In this document: positions 11,221 through 23,330 of the stretch, one piece after another | Layout of the letters: the number at the start of each line of letters is the position of its first letter | Position numbering within the stretch: the first letter of the stretch is position 1 | Source of the DNA: Toxorhynchites rutilus septentrionalis | Lineage: Eukaryota > Arthropoda > Insecta > Diptera > Culicidae | Direction of reading: 5' to 3' | Assembly (NCBI RefSeq): GCF_029784135.1 | Contig: NC_073746.1 | Coordinates: 69,563,042-69,627,041, forward strand | DNA: 64,000 nucleotides | Program-made: the position numbers and the translations under genes | The notes under the pieces: generated by a model | Seen by the model: only the letters and a program-made list of their open reading frames with translations | What the model was told of the DNA's origin: nothing | The model's database searches: none

Positions 11221-13744
11221 AAAGTAACGGTATCACAACAGTATCACAAGATAACGGTATCACCAGACGGGAGAAAATACACCCGGCGGCCTCGACTTCA
11301 CGAAGACGAATGATCGCCAAGGTTATTCATTGCTGAAAAATGTTGATTCGACTAAAAACATGGTGATGCATTGAAGAAAGTCAGATGAGTTCATAAATTG
11401 CAGACTCAAACATCAATGTTATGGCCGACAGTTAATAAAGTCGGAAACACTACGGTTATTTTATATATTGATATAATGCTCTCCGTCGAACATAGAAAAG
11501 AAGCTTTGCACAGAGCTTGTGCGGTTAGTAATTCAAAACTGACTTAAATATACATCAATCCTGTTCAATTTAGGTTTCATTCTGCTTAAAGTCACACTAA
11601 CTAAAACTCGTTGAATGTTTGCTTTATCCATCCGACATCGACTGCAACTCCAATATTATCAGTGGCATGAACCTATTCGTACTAGTTTCCAATTCACTCT
11701 GTGCTTGACCCGGAAACGCCTAGGACTGATATTGACTAGATGTGCCCATGAGTTGGTGGTAGAAACTCAATCTATTCCCCAATCGTGTGAGGCTTCGAAT
11801 CAACAACAGCATATCTTAATGCGTCCGGTAACAAGGCCTCAAAAATTCCACAACCAACGCATCAAATGGCATTTCAAACGCTACCGTACTCACCAGAAAC
11901 TGCAGCCAATTCTTGAAGTTATCACCACATTCCACAGCGGGTCAAACGGATCAATAGCCGCTCTCCTCCTTCACTATTCCTCTGCATTCGATGGTTTTGC
12001 TTTTCGTAATCCAAAATGCGAGTGCACGATTCTGTGATCCAATTCTGCTTCGACCCATCGAATCTTCTCGTCGATGATTACCATAACGATTGTTTATCTC
12101 CTCGTATTTGCAGATAGTTTAGCAGGTTCAGACCACCCACACTTAGACACATACACGCACACACACACACATATATGTATGACGGCACATCATTTCAATG
12201 AGCAGTAGTGAGTGGTAAAAACTGACCCTCACTTAACCCCCAGAAGCTAGTCTAATTTCCTTCCAGAAATTGGTAACAACAAAGCAACGTAACATAACAT
12301 GTGCCCACCGTGCGACGAGCAGAACATGGAATACTATCAAGTTTATGTACATAAATTTTCATCTTAAGCTGGTACTATTTGGGGGTCATCCTCGGAGTCT
12401 GGAGGCTGTGTTGCTGCTGTTGCTGTGGAATGGAATCTTATCCGACAGTTGCAGCTACTGATGCCTCTATTCGATGTCGGTACTCGAAGTAGCATCAGAG
12501 ATGTGTTACGCGGGTACTCGTGTGAATATGCAGCAGTGCTGCTTTGGTAACGAAATTTTCGCAATAGTTTCTGGATGAAGATATGGCAACACTTTCACCG
12601 CTGAGCCCCAGACTGGTAATAGCAGCAGCTGGTAAGTGGGAACAACATCGAAAATCGGAGAAGATAGTCCATTTCAAGGCATATTTTTAGCTGACTGCTC
12701 TCTTCGGATGGTATGTGCAAATGAAAAGCTAGTGCACAACCATATTCTCCTCGGTGCTGCTTGGCAACTGCCGCCGCGTACTAATCGTACGACCCCATGT
12801 CCCGTGAAGAAGGAGATTTCCGTTTGCCTGGAACAAAACCCGATACAGTCGTCGGGGTGGAATCGGTGAAAATGAATGGAGAATGAAATTCAATCCTCGG
12901 TTTCGTTTATTTCCTTGCCGGTAACAACGCTACTACGCTCGTTACGGACATGGCAGCAGTGGACCCGGCGAGCGTATGAACGGTCCAGGGTGTGAGGGTT
13001 TCTTCTGTGCCGGTGGTTCACGGCTGCGACAACAAGCACGACAATTCCGGAATGGTATTCCGTGTGTTGTTATCCGCTCCAATTCGAGTCTCTCCGCGCG
13101 CTGTCCATTCCCAAATTAGAATTTAGAGAAATAGATTTCATAATCAAATGCAAATTTATATATATTCGATGCTACTGGTATTGCCATATTTTTCGCCCCC
13201 TCCCTAACCAAGCTTGAGCCCCACCACCAACCATCCCCAGGATAAGGGATCGTATGTGTGGCATTCGAACGGCAGCAAATAATGACTCGGTTCGTTGGCT
13301 TCAGTTTCATTTTAGTGCACACGACAGGGAGTTCTCGGAGGTTCTCTATAGGCCGCCTTCCCGCTTCGTGTGGCTATTCATTAACGGACCGCGTCCAATG
13401 CATATTGCTCGCTGGCAATGACTTCCGGATCGGAAGCACTGGGGAAGCCAAATCGGCAACGGGAGGACCATGTTCTCGGACATCAGTGTAAACAAGAAGC
13501 TCGGCTCTCGCCCGCTGGTAGCGATACGAAACGGCGAAACGATGCTCGGCAGGACTCTCGCCGGCAAGCTTGATAGTTGATTACTGCCATTTTTGCCGGT
13601 GGAAGCGCAGTTTTACGGTACTTGCGGATGATGCCACTGTCCGCAATTGATAACGAGCTTTAACGAGTGTGGAATGGAAATGGAATTGAATAGGTTTAGG
13701 AATAAATTGATTAATTTATTTCGCAATGGTTGGAGTGCTCATGC
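11221..13744. other. Intergenic, no supported gene
   Basis: Mixed-composition sequence with no recognisable coding or RNA gene. Open frames at 11,615-12,037, 12,636-12,869 and 13,346-13,567 carry no domain and lack consistent codon character. A short CA-rich run lies at ~12,151-12,180. Confidence 0.5.
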
Positions 13745-13918
13745 ACTCGCGGTTGACCTTCGGTTAATTTGCGTCGAAAATCGAAAATTGAGCACATCGT
13801 GAAAATTATCCAATTTCAAACGCTTATTGCTCAATCATTTCATGATGGATTGAAGAATTTTTTGCGTCAATTGATTTCGGCACTCCATAACCATTTTTTA
13901 CATTGAATAAAATAATAT
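13745..13918 (-). repeat. Histone-linked dispersed repeat, inverted copy, left part
   Basis: Reverse-complement match to the block at ~770-880 and 28,430-28,560 (tccaatttcaaacgcttatt, cggcactccataac). It resumes at 15,005-15,110 after an RTE insertion. Confidence 0.65.
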
Positions 13919-15004
13919 TTTTTTTTTTATTTATAATGATACTACATCCCATTGAGAGATTAGATCTTCTTCACAATTTTTCGCCAATAATCCCGATCCA
14001 TGGCTGCAGTTCTCCAACTCCCGGCTGCACCGATTCTTGACAAGTCCTGCTCCACCTGGTCCAACCACCTCGCTCGCTGGGTTCCTCTCCTTCTTGTTCC
14101 TACCGGATTCGATGCGAACACCATCTTTGCATGGCTGCTGTCCGGCAATCTTGCAACATGCCCTGCCCATCGCAATCGTCCAGCCTTGGCGACTTTCTGA
14201 ATGCTGGGTTCGCCGTAGAGTTGCGCCAGTTCGTGGTTCATTCTCCTTCTCCATACTCCGCTTTCCTGTACACCACCGTATATTGTTCTGAGCACTCGGC
14301 ATTCGAAAACTCCAAGCGCTTGTGAGTCCTCTTCAAGCATCGTCCATGCTTCGTGTCCATAGAGAACAACCGGTCGAATTAGGGATTTGTACATGGTACA
14401 CTTCGTACGGAGTCGGAGTTTGTTGGACCTCAAGGATTTGCGGAGCCCATAGTAGGCACGACTTCCATTGACAATGCGTCTTCGAATTTCACGGCTGTTG
14501 TTGTTGTCAGTTGTTATCAACGAGCCAAGGTAGACAAATTCCTCTACAACCTTGAGCTCGTCTCCGTCGATCACAACACTACTACCAAGAAGAACTCTGT
14601 TGCGATCAGTCCCTCCAGCTAGCATGTATTTAGACTTAGACGCATTGATCCCAAGCCCAATCAGCCCTGCTTCGTGTTTCAGTCGGGTATACAAGTCGGC
14701 TACCGTCGCATGTGTTCTTCCGATTATGTCCACGTCGTCGGCGAAGCAGATAAACTGACTAGACTTGTTGAAAATCGTGCCCCGCATGTTGAAGCCCGCT
14801 CTCCGCATAACACCTTCCAGCGCCACGTTGAAGAGCAGACAGGAGATTCCATCGCCTTGTCGAAGTCCCCTGTGAGTCTCAAATGATTCCGACAGCTCAC
14901 CTGAGATCCGCACACTGCACCGCACACCGTTCATCGTTGCCTGAATCAGTCTTGTCAGCTTTCGGGGAAAGCCGTGTTCGTCCATGATCCTCCATAGCTG
15001 TCGT
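13919..15004 (-). mobile_element. RTE-clade LINE, 5'-truncated, copy 1, with 12-bp TSD
   Basis: The minus-strand 3' half of an RTE (JAM1-like) LINE. The identical flanks ataaaataatat at 13,907-13,918 and 15,005-15,016 are the target-site duplication. The insertion split a dispersed repeat whose uninterrupted copy lies at ~690-880, which confirms both boundaries. The 3' end is short with a simple T-rich/ATTTATAATG-type tail, as is usual for RTE. Confidence 0.9.
13960..14985 (-). pseudogene. RTE reverse transcriptase C-terminal half
   Basis: 341 aa, open throughout, but it begins inside the RT domain (MDEHGFPRKLTRLIQATMNG) because the element is 5'-truncated. RT motifs present are GLRQGDG (motif B), CFADDVDII (catalytic motif C) and YLGS. 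They are followed by the RTE C-terminal region (RWAGHVARLP; RWLDQVEQDL). The endonuclease and the RT fingers are missing, so it cannot retrotranspose on its own. The same family occurs at 49.7-52.3 kb and 58.0-59.5 kb with very similar protein sequence. Confidence 0.85.
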
Positions 15005-15109
15005 ATAAAATAATATATGTCATGAAATTAACTATCGAACAATTGAAAATTCTCAACCCCTATACTAACGGATATATTCACTTCTGATTGGTCAAAAATG
15101 ACGACACAT

Positions 15110-16026
15110 GCGGCGGCAGTTGAACACAAATTTCTACATTACTCGAGAATTAATCGAGCAAATGAAACCAAATTATGCATATGCAAATTTCAGGGTGCAA
15201 TAAATGTTTCTATGGTGGTTAGACTCTCCACCCCCTCTCTAAGGGGGGGGGGTGTTATCTGCCATACAAACAAAACACAAACTTTTGCATTACTCGAGAA
15301 CTAATCAAGCACAATTTGGGATGTGAGGGTTTTTGGGTATGAGAAATGTTTCTATAATGGTATTACACCCCTCCCTCCTCTGGAATGGAGAGCGTGTCCC
15401 ATATAAATATTACACATATTTCAACCAAAAATATTCCAACCAAACATGACAATTGAAAAATTTCGGAAAACTCTGAAGGAAAAAGGGAAAATTCGGAGAA
15501 ATAAATTCCCATATGTTCTACAATTACACAGTGACAAGTGCCGTTAGTCCATTTGATGTTTGCGCAAGCGAAATTGATCTTTGTTCGAAACTGGAAATGG
15601 ATTTGATTGTGATGAGACGCACTCCTATATCTTCTTCTATCTATACCAAAAAAAAGATCGCCGGATGTGTTGATAAGAGCATAATTCGAGGAAGGAATTG
15701 TCCGATTTAGGTCTGTTTTTATTCTATCATATTTTCTGTATAAAACATTTATTCCATGTAACAAAGAAACATGTTATTTGCAAGTGGTTGAAAAATCTTA
15801 AACGACAATTGTGTCTGAAAATGATCTGATATTATAATGATGAGTTTTGTTAGGAATACTAGGAATTTTATAGTAAAAGGTAAATTCAACGGGGTCGAAT
15901 AGTAGAACAATCAATGAACAGTTCTGCGATTGGACCTATGAACTTTCTCATAGTAAGAAAACGTGAATGTTTGAAGGTTGAAAAAAAAACAATTTTGAGC
16001 GGGACGAAGTGTGCCGGGTCAGCTAG
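15110..16026 (+). mobile_element. Helitron-like element with internal minisatellite
   Basis: The body holds ~140-bp tandem units (15,119-15,420), then a conserved segment (15,690-15,960) that recurs at 61,430-61,670. The 3' end reads GGGACGAAGTGTGCCGGGTC then AGCTAG, a CTAG terminus typical of insect Helitrons. No Rep/helicase is encoded, so it is non-autonomous. The 5' end is uncertain. Confidence 0.5.
15119..15420 (+). repeat. ~140-bp minisatellite, two units
   Basis: The unit has the landmarks cattactcgagaactaatc, aaatgtttctatggtgg and a C-rich/G-rich hairpin-like stretch (ccctctctaagggggg). More units lie at 59,890-61,440. Confidence 0.75.
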
Positions 16027-16059
16027 ATTCATATAAAGTGACCGATCGTGTGATTGTGA

Positions 16060-17200
16060 AAAATTATACATGTTAGCAATTGTGTTAAAAATGAATTGAT
16101 ATATGAATAGATTTATTTCAATTTTCATAAATAAAACCCCGCTCGAGAACGGGTCGTTCGGTTTATACTGTCTGTTTTTTGACGTGGGACAACGTCTAAC
16201 CGGAGTATATGGAGGTAAAATTAAAACCCATATGTCGGATCGTGCCTAGCTCCGACCCTTATTGAGTGGTACAGTTGGCTACCCTATGGGATGTCATGCG
16301 GTGACCGTGAACTTCGGAGACAGTAGAACAGAAGTGGACGAACAGTGAGTGTGATTAGTTGTTGTACGGAACGTGAGAATATATATATTTGAAACTAGTA
16401 CATGTGCTCTACTTTCTTAAATAATTTCCGAAATCCTACACCATACACAGAACATGCAGGAAAAAATGAAAGATTCCGAATGCTTATAACTCGAGCATTT
16501 CTTTCTGGATCGGAAAGATGTTTGCATCAATTGATAGGGAATATTTCTACGCTCCTATCGCAATTAATAAAATGTTGTTTTTCATCAGATAAACAATTGA
16601 ATAACTGTGAAATGTTGAGCGTTATCTAAACGCCCTGACTGTCTCGTTTCGATTGGCCCGATTTACGGATTCCTCGGTACAGCCATCAAAACCAAACAGC
16701 GTTGGATAAATCTGCATTGCAAATACATGAAAATCGGGTTTTTTTTTGTTCCGACTAAAATGTGTTTCTCTAACACAGACTTCAAATCCATGGAGCGTAG
16801 GGAAATTGACATTGCAAATACATGCAAGTCGGGGGCATTTTTGTTCCGACTGAAATGTGTTTGCCTAACACATACTTCTAAACCAAGATGTCTGGGTCTG
16901 AAGAGGCTGAATAAGATGACGTTTGTTAATTCTTCCGTTCACATATTTTGCTTTGGGCATTATACCAAACGTAAAACGACTGTCATTAAAGTTACTTGTA
17001 ACGAAGAACATAATCTATCACAATGCATGAACCTTACATGGCATTATACAATCTTTTAACTCACAAAGCAAATATATTGAATTCAATTGAATTCGGAAAA
17101 TGTTTCATTCAATTAAAAATTTAATCAATACAAACAAATGATTGCTAAGCTAAGGTAGTCAACCTTGCGGTTATATCATAGATATAACCCACCCAATTTT
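16060..17200 (+). repeat. Long inverted repeat, left arm
   Basis: This arm pairs with 17,910-18,245 and, beyond a CR1 insertion, with 23,322-23,520 in opposite orientation. Ordered shared landmarks, outer to inner, are taaccggagtatatgg, gatgtttgcatcaattgata, tatctaaacgccct, attgcaaatacat and aatacaaacaaatgatt. The left arm carries an extra ~220 bp (16,222-16,445) and an extra ~100-bp unit. Confidence 0.7.
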
Positions 17201-17909
17201 TGTGTTCATTTTTACCCAAAACATTTTCTTCGTGACAACACCAGATCTCGACGTTTTATGCATTTTTAAGTCAAAAAAAAGTTTCGGTTTTCCAAATTTC
17301 CTTTACTCCCCCCTTGGAAGATTTTCAAGGATTAAAAAAATTAAAACTTTGAGCGCTTTGAGGCCCCCCTGAATCATGTCCGATCGAGCTGGAACTTTGC
17401 CCAGATAATTTTTTGAGCCAATAAATAAAAAGTATATGGTCGGTTTTTGAAATTCGATGATGAAATTTTTCCCATACATCCACCCTAGGCACCACTATAT
17501 GTCAAACTCAATTCAAAGGGGATTTCCAAAAACAAAATACACAAAAAAATATCGAAGGGGATATAAGTTTCCAATATTAAATTCATTGTTTTATAAGAGT
17601 TTTTAACAGTGTATCTAAAATGTTTTTTTTCCTACATAGTCAAATAGTTTTCCTAAATTTGTCAACCATTAGCTTTGTCAACTTTGTCAACCATTATATT
17701 TTAATCAGACATCTGGGTTTGGAATTGCGATTTTTTGAAAAAGAAATCAATGTTTTTGTGTACGCCCTGTTAAAAAAACCAATCGTAATGAAAATTGGTC
17801 ATATGATATTGAACATTGTGTTTATTGGTAGTTTCCATCATAAGTGTCAAGTTGCAAACAAATCGGAGAGGGCCGGATTAGCGGCCCTTTTTAAAATTTG
17901 AACAAAAAA
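17201..17909. other. Spacer of the inverted repeat, dispersed sequence
   Basis: Unique centre between the arms. The part at 17,349-17,500 (ctttgagcgctttgaggc, gtccgatcgagctgg) is related to 45,686-45,815. The open frame at 17,620-17,901 has no recognisable domain. Confidence 0.5.
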
Positions 17910-18245
17910 ATGGGCGGGTTATATCCGCAAGGTTGATGTGGGACTACCGTTGGCTTAGTAATCATTTGTTTGTATTGATTTAACTAATGATTGAATGAAA
18001 TAATTCCCGGATTGAATTCAACATATTTGATGTGTAAGTAAAGAATTTGAACAAACGCCATGTAATGTAAGGCACCTCCTTGGCTTGGATGGCTATGTTA
18101 GGGGACACATGTCGGTAGGAACAAAAGTTCTTTTAACTTGTATGTATTTGCAATGCCAATTTCCCCGATCATCTTGATTTTGGTGGCCTTGGGGAAATGG
18201 TAAATCAGGTCAACCGAAATGAGACAGTTAGGGCGTTTAGATAGC
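17910..18245 (-). repeat. Long inverted repeat, right arm, inner part
   Basis: Reverse complement of the inner left arm (ggcttagtaatcatttgttt; atgtatttgcaatgcc; agggcgtttagatagcgc). It ends abruptly at the CR1 3' end. Confidence 0.7.
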
Positions 18246-18409
18246 GCTTTATTTTATGTTTTATTTTTATTTTATTTATATATACATTCATCGGACTTAA
18301 CATGGTCTACATGAAAGAAAAACTACAAATATACATGTGGGCAACAAACACTACGTTGAAACATAAACAATTAGAAGATTCATCATTTTGAAGCCGCTTA
18401 AATTATCTA

Positions 18410-19796
18410 GTTGAGCTAAGCAGCTGGAGCACTTTCAGTTTGAAGACAGATGGGGACTCATTGAAATCAAATAAATGTTAAAACTCATTAAATGCTGAAC
18501 ACATGGATTGAAACGGTGATTTTTTTGTGAAATCCGAACGGTTCCGTGGCATACGCAGAAATCCGCTGCGCTGGCGAAGATTACGGGGTAACACGTTTGC
18601 TTGCAACGATTCCAGTAATATTGGGCTGTCCACTTCAGATGTAAGAATTTTAGCTGCCTAAACAGCTTTTGCCAGTTTTCTCCTTTTCTCGAGAGTAGTC
18701 AGTCCAAGTAACTGACAGCGAGCTTCGTAAGGCGGTAGATTCTGCGGATTATTCCAAGGTATCTCTCTAAGGGCGTACCGAATGAATTTACGTTAAATGG
18801 CTTCTATTCGGTTCGTCCGGTTGCTGTGGTACGGTGACCACACAATTGAAGCATTTTCCAAATGAGAACGAACATGCGCGCAATATAAAGAGCGAAGGCA
18901 ATACGGATTATATACTCTTTTGCTATCTTGAACATAAACCCAAGTTGTCTATTCGCTTTGTCGATTACGGCAGCCTGGTGGTTTCGAAGTGTCAATCTGG
19001 AATCAATCAGGACGCCTAAATCCTTGACGCACTCCACACGCTCAAGCTTTTGATCATTGATACTATAGTAGAAGATCTCACGGCTTAGTTTTCGATGGAA
19101 TGAAATAACGATACATTTCTCAATGCTAATAGTCATTCTGTTCTCTTTACACCAGTCGTAGAATTTGTTCAGCAGTGATTGTAGAACGTAGTGATCGTCC
19201 AAACTTTCCACAACGATGTATATTTTCAGGTCATCGGCATATACCAGTTTGCACCTTCCATCAAGCGGTACAGTGACATCGTTAAAAAACAGTACAAATA
19301 GTAAGGAACCGAGATTGCTGCCCTGGGGAACTCCAGTTTCATTCACGAAAACATTCGACAACGATGAACCTACTTCGAATTGCAGTATTCTATCCTTGAG
19401 GTACGATTCCAACCAGCGGCAGAGGCTACTAGAAAATCCGAGTTTATCAAACTTCCTCAAGGCAATGTCGTGGTCAATCCTATCAAAAGCTGATTTCAGA
19501 TCAGTGTAAATAGCATCAACTTGGTTACCGGATCCAGTATTGTCAATGCAAAACGTGATGAACTCCATCAGATTTGTATCAACAGACCTGCCTTGTACGA
19601 ACCCATGTTGTTCTTGATCAATGTAACTCCTGCAGCTGAAGCGAATTACTTCACTCACAATTATTTCCAGCAGCTTAGAGCCAGCGCACAGCGAAGTGAT
19701 ACCTCTGTAGTTACTTACAGACCGCTTTTCACCTTTTTTGAAAACTGGAAACATGTATGATTTTTTCCATGCTGCAGGAAATTTTGCTTGTTCCAT
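18410..19796 (-). pseudogene. CR1 reverse transcriptase, C-terminal part
   Basis: The open frame 19,796-18,804 (330 aa) has SNYRGITSL, IYTDLKSAFDRIDH (motif A), GVPQGSNLGSLLFVLF (motif B) and LVYADDLKIY (catalytic YADD). Beyond its stop the family-typical C-terminus continues in the same region with stop codons (RNRIEAI, LPPYEARCQLLGL, SGFLRMPRNRSDF) to about 18,410. The RT copies element RNA at the nicked target. The in-frame stops and the missing join to the endonuclease make it inactive. It is assigned to CR1 rather than Jockey by its ORF1 and the lack of a poly-A tail. Jockey is the alternative. Confidence 0.8.
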
Positions 19797-19802
19797 TGAA
19801 AG

Positions 19803-20629
19803 TCAGAAGATCTTCAGGAGTGGCGTTGATAGTGGTTGAATGCTTCGTTTCAGAGCAATTGCTGGTAGACCGTCGGGTCCAGGAGTATACGAAGACTTAA
19901 GCTTGCGCGCCGTTCTAAAAAGCATTTCTTCGGATACAAAGAAGCAGTGAACATCGACAAGATCAGCAGGAACAGTATCGAGAAATTCATTGGATGGATT
20001 TTCCGGACCAGCTTTGCCAAAAGCTGACGCAAAATGCTGTACAAACAATTTACATTTCGTTTTGTTCGTCGAGGCTGTAGAGTTTCCGAGTGACATAGTC
20101 AGGGGTAAACCATCTTTCTTGTGCTTTGATTCTACAAACGACCAAAACATCCTTGGATTGCGACGCAATTGCTCCTGGGTTCTCCTCATATAACCAGCAT
20201 ATCTTTGGCGATTATATGCACGGTAAGCCGAACATGCTTCCTTGAATTGAGTCTCGAATACATACACCGTTTCGATGAATATCTCCGAAGCGCCGTCGAG
20301 CGTTTGATTTTTAAGTTTCGAAGCCTGCCGTTCGACCATGGTGGCTTAGGTGATGGTTTGAATCGGGGAGTATGGCTCATGAGCAAGTTGTTCACGATGA
20401 GGCCAAACTGATTAATCGACTCATCAACATCTGTACAGCTAAGAACAGCAGACCAGTCAGTCAATTCCAAACCTTCAGTCAATCCAGTGAAGTTCATCCG
20501 TCTGTAGTTCAGTGACCCGGGGTCGACAACATCTTCGTATTTCAAGTGCTCAATGTTTTCAAGTGTAAATATAAGGGCTGGATGATGGCTGTCCAACGGC
20601 ACAAGTTGGTCGACAGTTGTGGTTACTGA
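19803..20629 (-). pseudogene. CR1 ORF2 linker and RT N-terminus, frameshifted
   Basis: The end of the endonuclease (SHHPALIFTLENIEHLKYED) is in one frame up to ~20,290. A second frame (20,339-19,803) covers the linker and the first RT motifs (LRRNPRMFWSFVESKHKKDG; SSYTPGPDGLPAIALKRS). A further break near 19,800 leads into the downstream RT frame. The parts are in the normal order and strand. Confidence 0.75.
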
Positions 20630-20640
20630 ACAAGCCGTTC

Positions 20641-20913
20641 TTCTTCTTCTTCTTCAATGGCACTAACGTTCCTAGAGGAACTTCGCCGTCTCAACGTAGT
20701 ATTACTTGCGTCATTTTTATTAGTACTTAGTTGAGATTTCTATGCCAAATAACACGCCTTGAATGCATTCTGAGTGGCAAGCTCTAGAATACGCGTGATC
20801 ACAGTGCAAGTCGGAGGAAATTTCTTTGACGAAAAATTCCCCCGACCAGAACGGGAATAGAACCCGAACCCCCGGCATGTTAGTTATGACGCTAACCACT
20901 CGGCCACGGGAGC
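20641..20913 (-). mobile_element. tRNA-derived SINE inside CR1, 11-bp TSD
   Basis: On the minus strand it starts near GTGCTCCCGTGGCCGAGTGG (A box) with GGTTCGGGTTC as B box and ends in a GAAGAAGAAGAA tail. Flanks acaagccgttc at 20,630-20,640 and 20,914-20,924 are the target duplication. It would be transcribed by RNA polymerase III and mobilised by a LINE. Culicine genomes carry such SINEs (Feilai-like); the exact family is not certain. Confidence 0.9.
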
Positions 20914-20924
20914 ACAAGCCGTTC

Positions 20925-21640
20925 TATCACTGACAAAAATCAGGTCCAATTGACACTGGTTATAGTTTCGAATCGTACTGCATTGGATCAGATTACATCG
21001 TGCTACACCGTCCAATAACACCTCGATAGCAGAATATTGTTGTTCGAGTCCAGATCGCACCGACATAGGATACGCGAAATTGTTTCTGTTGGTAGTGCAT
21101 GACCAAACCAAGTTTGGCTGATTGTAGTCACTCGTGACAACAATGATGTCGTCGATTCCGGCACGTTCACGTACTTTTTCTATACAGCTTACGTGGCTCG
21201 CCATAAGATTCCTATCACCACGTTTTTCGCAGGTAGGTAAAAAGATCTAACAAAAATTTTGCAGTCTGTAACCGATATCTGTACGAACACTTGCTCAAGA
21301 CTATCAACCATTCCTCCGGTGCATAAACAAGAATCGAAGACTTTCCTGACAGCAATTAAAACGCCTCCTCCTACTTTACGCAAGCTATTTTTATGATTGC
21401 GATCCATCCTGAACGCGTTGAAACTATTGCCGAACAGTTGAACAGAGTTGATTCTTTCGTCCAACCATGTCTCAACTAGCACTATGACATCGTATTCCAC
21501 TTCCAAACAAGCCAGAAAAAAGTCATCAATTTTGGATTTCAGACCACGAACGTTCTGGTAGTAGAAGCGGATCGGAGAGCACGAATCATTGTCAGACGTT
21601 GAACGCTCCTCGCTAGAGCCATCGATGCCATCCACGACTC
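20925..21640 (-). pseudogene. CR1 APE-type endonuclease fragments
   Basis: One frame ending at 21,189 carries the start of the endonuclease (RFYYQNVRGLKSKIDDFF; VLVETWLDE; GGGVLIAVRK). A frameshift at ~21,200 leads to a second frame (21,204-20,925) with SDYNQPNLVWS and CQLDLIFVSD. The SINE then cuts the domain. The nuclease nicks target DNA to prime reverse transcription. The stretch 21,640-22,244 upstream is open but has no recognised domain. Confidence 0.7.
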
Positions 21641-22243
21641 CATCGCTGCCATTAACAGGGTTGACGACCCGCTGGTCTATGGCTGTTGGCTGAGGAGATC
21701 TGTGAATGGTGAATGAATCAGGAAGCGTATTGGTCGAAGTGGATGTGTTCTTGCCTGGATAAGCAGACTGGGAGACCTCTTCTAAAGCTACAGACACAGG
21801 ACCGGGACGACTGCGATGATTGGAACCGAATCGATTTGATTGCAGGGATGAACTGGTTGGTTGATCGGTCACGACTGGTCTGCACATAAAAGAGGCTCCC
21901 ATAGTGCTTATTGACGTGCATCCCGGTAACCGCTTAACACCTCCAGTACTCTCAATATGATGAGAAGCTTGATGGTAGCGAACGTTTTGCGAGGAATTGC
22001 CGAAAGCCGAAATTTTGTGAGAGAACGTTGATTCAGTATCGGAAAAAAACTTGCCTGGCAGAACAGGCTGGGCTGCCCTGTCTCCACCATCGAACACAGG
22101 AACGGGACGACTGCGGCAGTGACTGAAGTGATATGGCTCGACTGTGCCGAGGGGATAAGGGCTGCCCATATAACCTGTTTGTGTACGTCCCGAGTTGTCC
22201 TCGATCCTGAATGTTAATGATGGTAGGTCGTTTTTTGCTAACA

Positions 22244-22808
22244 CTATGACAAATGCGGACGAGTTGAAGCAGAATCGTTTTTTGGGTTGTGTTCGAAAGC
22301 TCGGATGGTTACTCCTTCAGGCCAGTACCAACGATCGCCGACCACGTTTGAAACAGCTTTACTGACTGTCACTTTAAATGAAATGAATGACAAGTCATCC
22401 AGGCTTTTCCCACAAGGAACTAGCTTCACAACTTTGACCAGAGACGAGTCCACATTTACAATGTCATGTATATGTTGTTTAACATCGTCCTCCCTTTGAT
22501 CTGGGGTAAACGGGGTCACATAGAACGCTGCCATGTCGTCAGTAGCCTGTCCAATCTTAGCAACGTTCAAAGTCCCTGTGCTACACCGGATAACGTTACC
22601 ACCAGATTGGTTTCTGTTAGTGGGTGAGGTGTGATGACCGGAGATGCTAGAGTGCGGCCTATTACTGTTACCAACAGCATGAACAAGAGATGAAGACTCG
22701 TTCACTGATTGTTTATCCGAGTTTTCGATTGGTACAGCCGGCGTAGATGCAATCGTGTTAGAAGTGGTCCTAGACTGTTGCTTTGCTAATATATGGACAC
22801 GTCGGTTT
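22244..22808 (-). pseudogene. CR1 ORF1, main part
   Basis: It translates to NRRVHILAKQQSRTTSNTIA at its N-terminal side. Near the C-terminus are FYVTPFTPDQREDDVKQHI and RWYWPEGVTIRAFEHNPKN, a pattern common to CR1/T1-type ORF1 nucleic-acid-binding proteins. A TAG stop at 22,244 region follows. Its N-terminus continues past the retroposon at 23,172. Confidence 0.65.
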
Positions 22809-22824
22809 CCAACCATGAGTCTGT

Positions 22825-23155
22825 TTTTTTTTTTTTTTTTTTTTTTATATAGAGGTGAGGAACGCTCTACCAGCCTTATCTGGGAAGGGTTAACCCAGAC
22901 GTCGAGTGGGGATCGCACCCACAAAAACCAAGCCCTCTACTCGTTGCCTTATTCCCCCTGGGACCACATCTAGGCGACTACTTCAGGGGGCGGCTGTGCT
23001 CATGCACTCTTCGAGTTTTCAACGCTGACTAGCGTTGTCCTTCCCTTTTTCTCAACATTTTTTTCTCTCTATTCGCTTTTCATTCCACTGCGCTTATGTC
23101 CTCTTCGCAGGCATCCATTTACCCGTCGAGACGTGTACCGATTAGGAATTGCCCT
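22825..23155 (-). mobile_element. Poly-A retroposon (331 bp) with 16-bp TSD
   Basis: Flanks ccaaccatgagtctgt at 22,809-22,824 and 23,156-23,171 are identical. The minus-strand sequence ends in a poly-A run (T tract ~22,824-22,846). No ORF or clear A/B box was seen, so it is either a 5'-truncated LINE 3' UTR or a SINE. Confidence 0.85.
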
Positions 23156-23171
23156 CCAACCATGAGTCTGT

Positions 23172-23330
23172 CAGGTTGTTGTTGCGCAACAGAGCTGTTG
23201 ATTCCATCCAACACTTCAAAAAATGATGACTCATCGCAAGACCTCGAGCGATTGATGGGACCGATGGGGTATCATCGAGGTTTAGCTGATCGATGTTTTG
23301 GAGAAATGACGACTTACGTTTAAAGTCTAA
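23172..23330 (-). pseudogene. CR1 ORF1 N-terminal fragment
   Basis: Continues ORF1 upstream of the inserted retroposon (SFLQNIDQLNLDDTPSVPS). One frameshift lies in the SIAR region. The CR1 sequence stops near 23,321-23,330, where the inverted repeat resumes. Confidence 0.55.

Larger units (their letters stand above)
18250..23321 (-). mobile_element. CR1-clade non-LTR retrotransposon, degenerate and nested
   Basis: A minus-strand LINE without RNase H. ORF1 fragments lie at 23,330-22,244, endonuclease at ~21,640-20,925 and RT at ~20,600-18,410. Several frameshifts and stops are present. Two later insertions interrupt it: a 331-bp poly-A retroposon in ORF1 and a SINE in the endonuclease. It sits within the right arm of the long inverted repeat and so inserted after that repeat formed. 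Confidence 0.8.

Noticed and set aside
16222..16445. Possible solo LTR in the left arm of the inverted repeat
   Set aside because: The segment is absent from the other arm, but no TG...CA ends or target duplication could be defined, so its class is left open.
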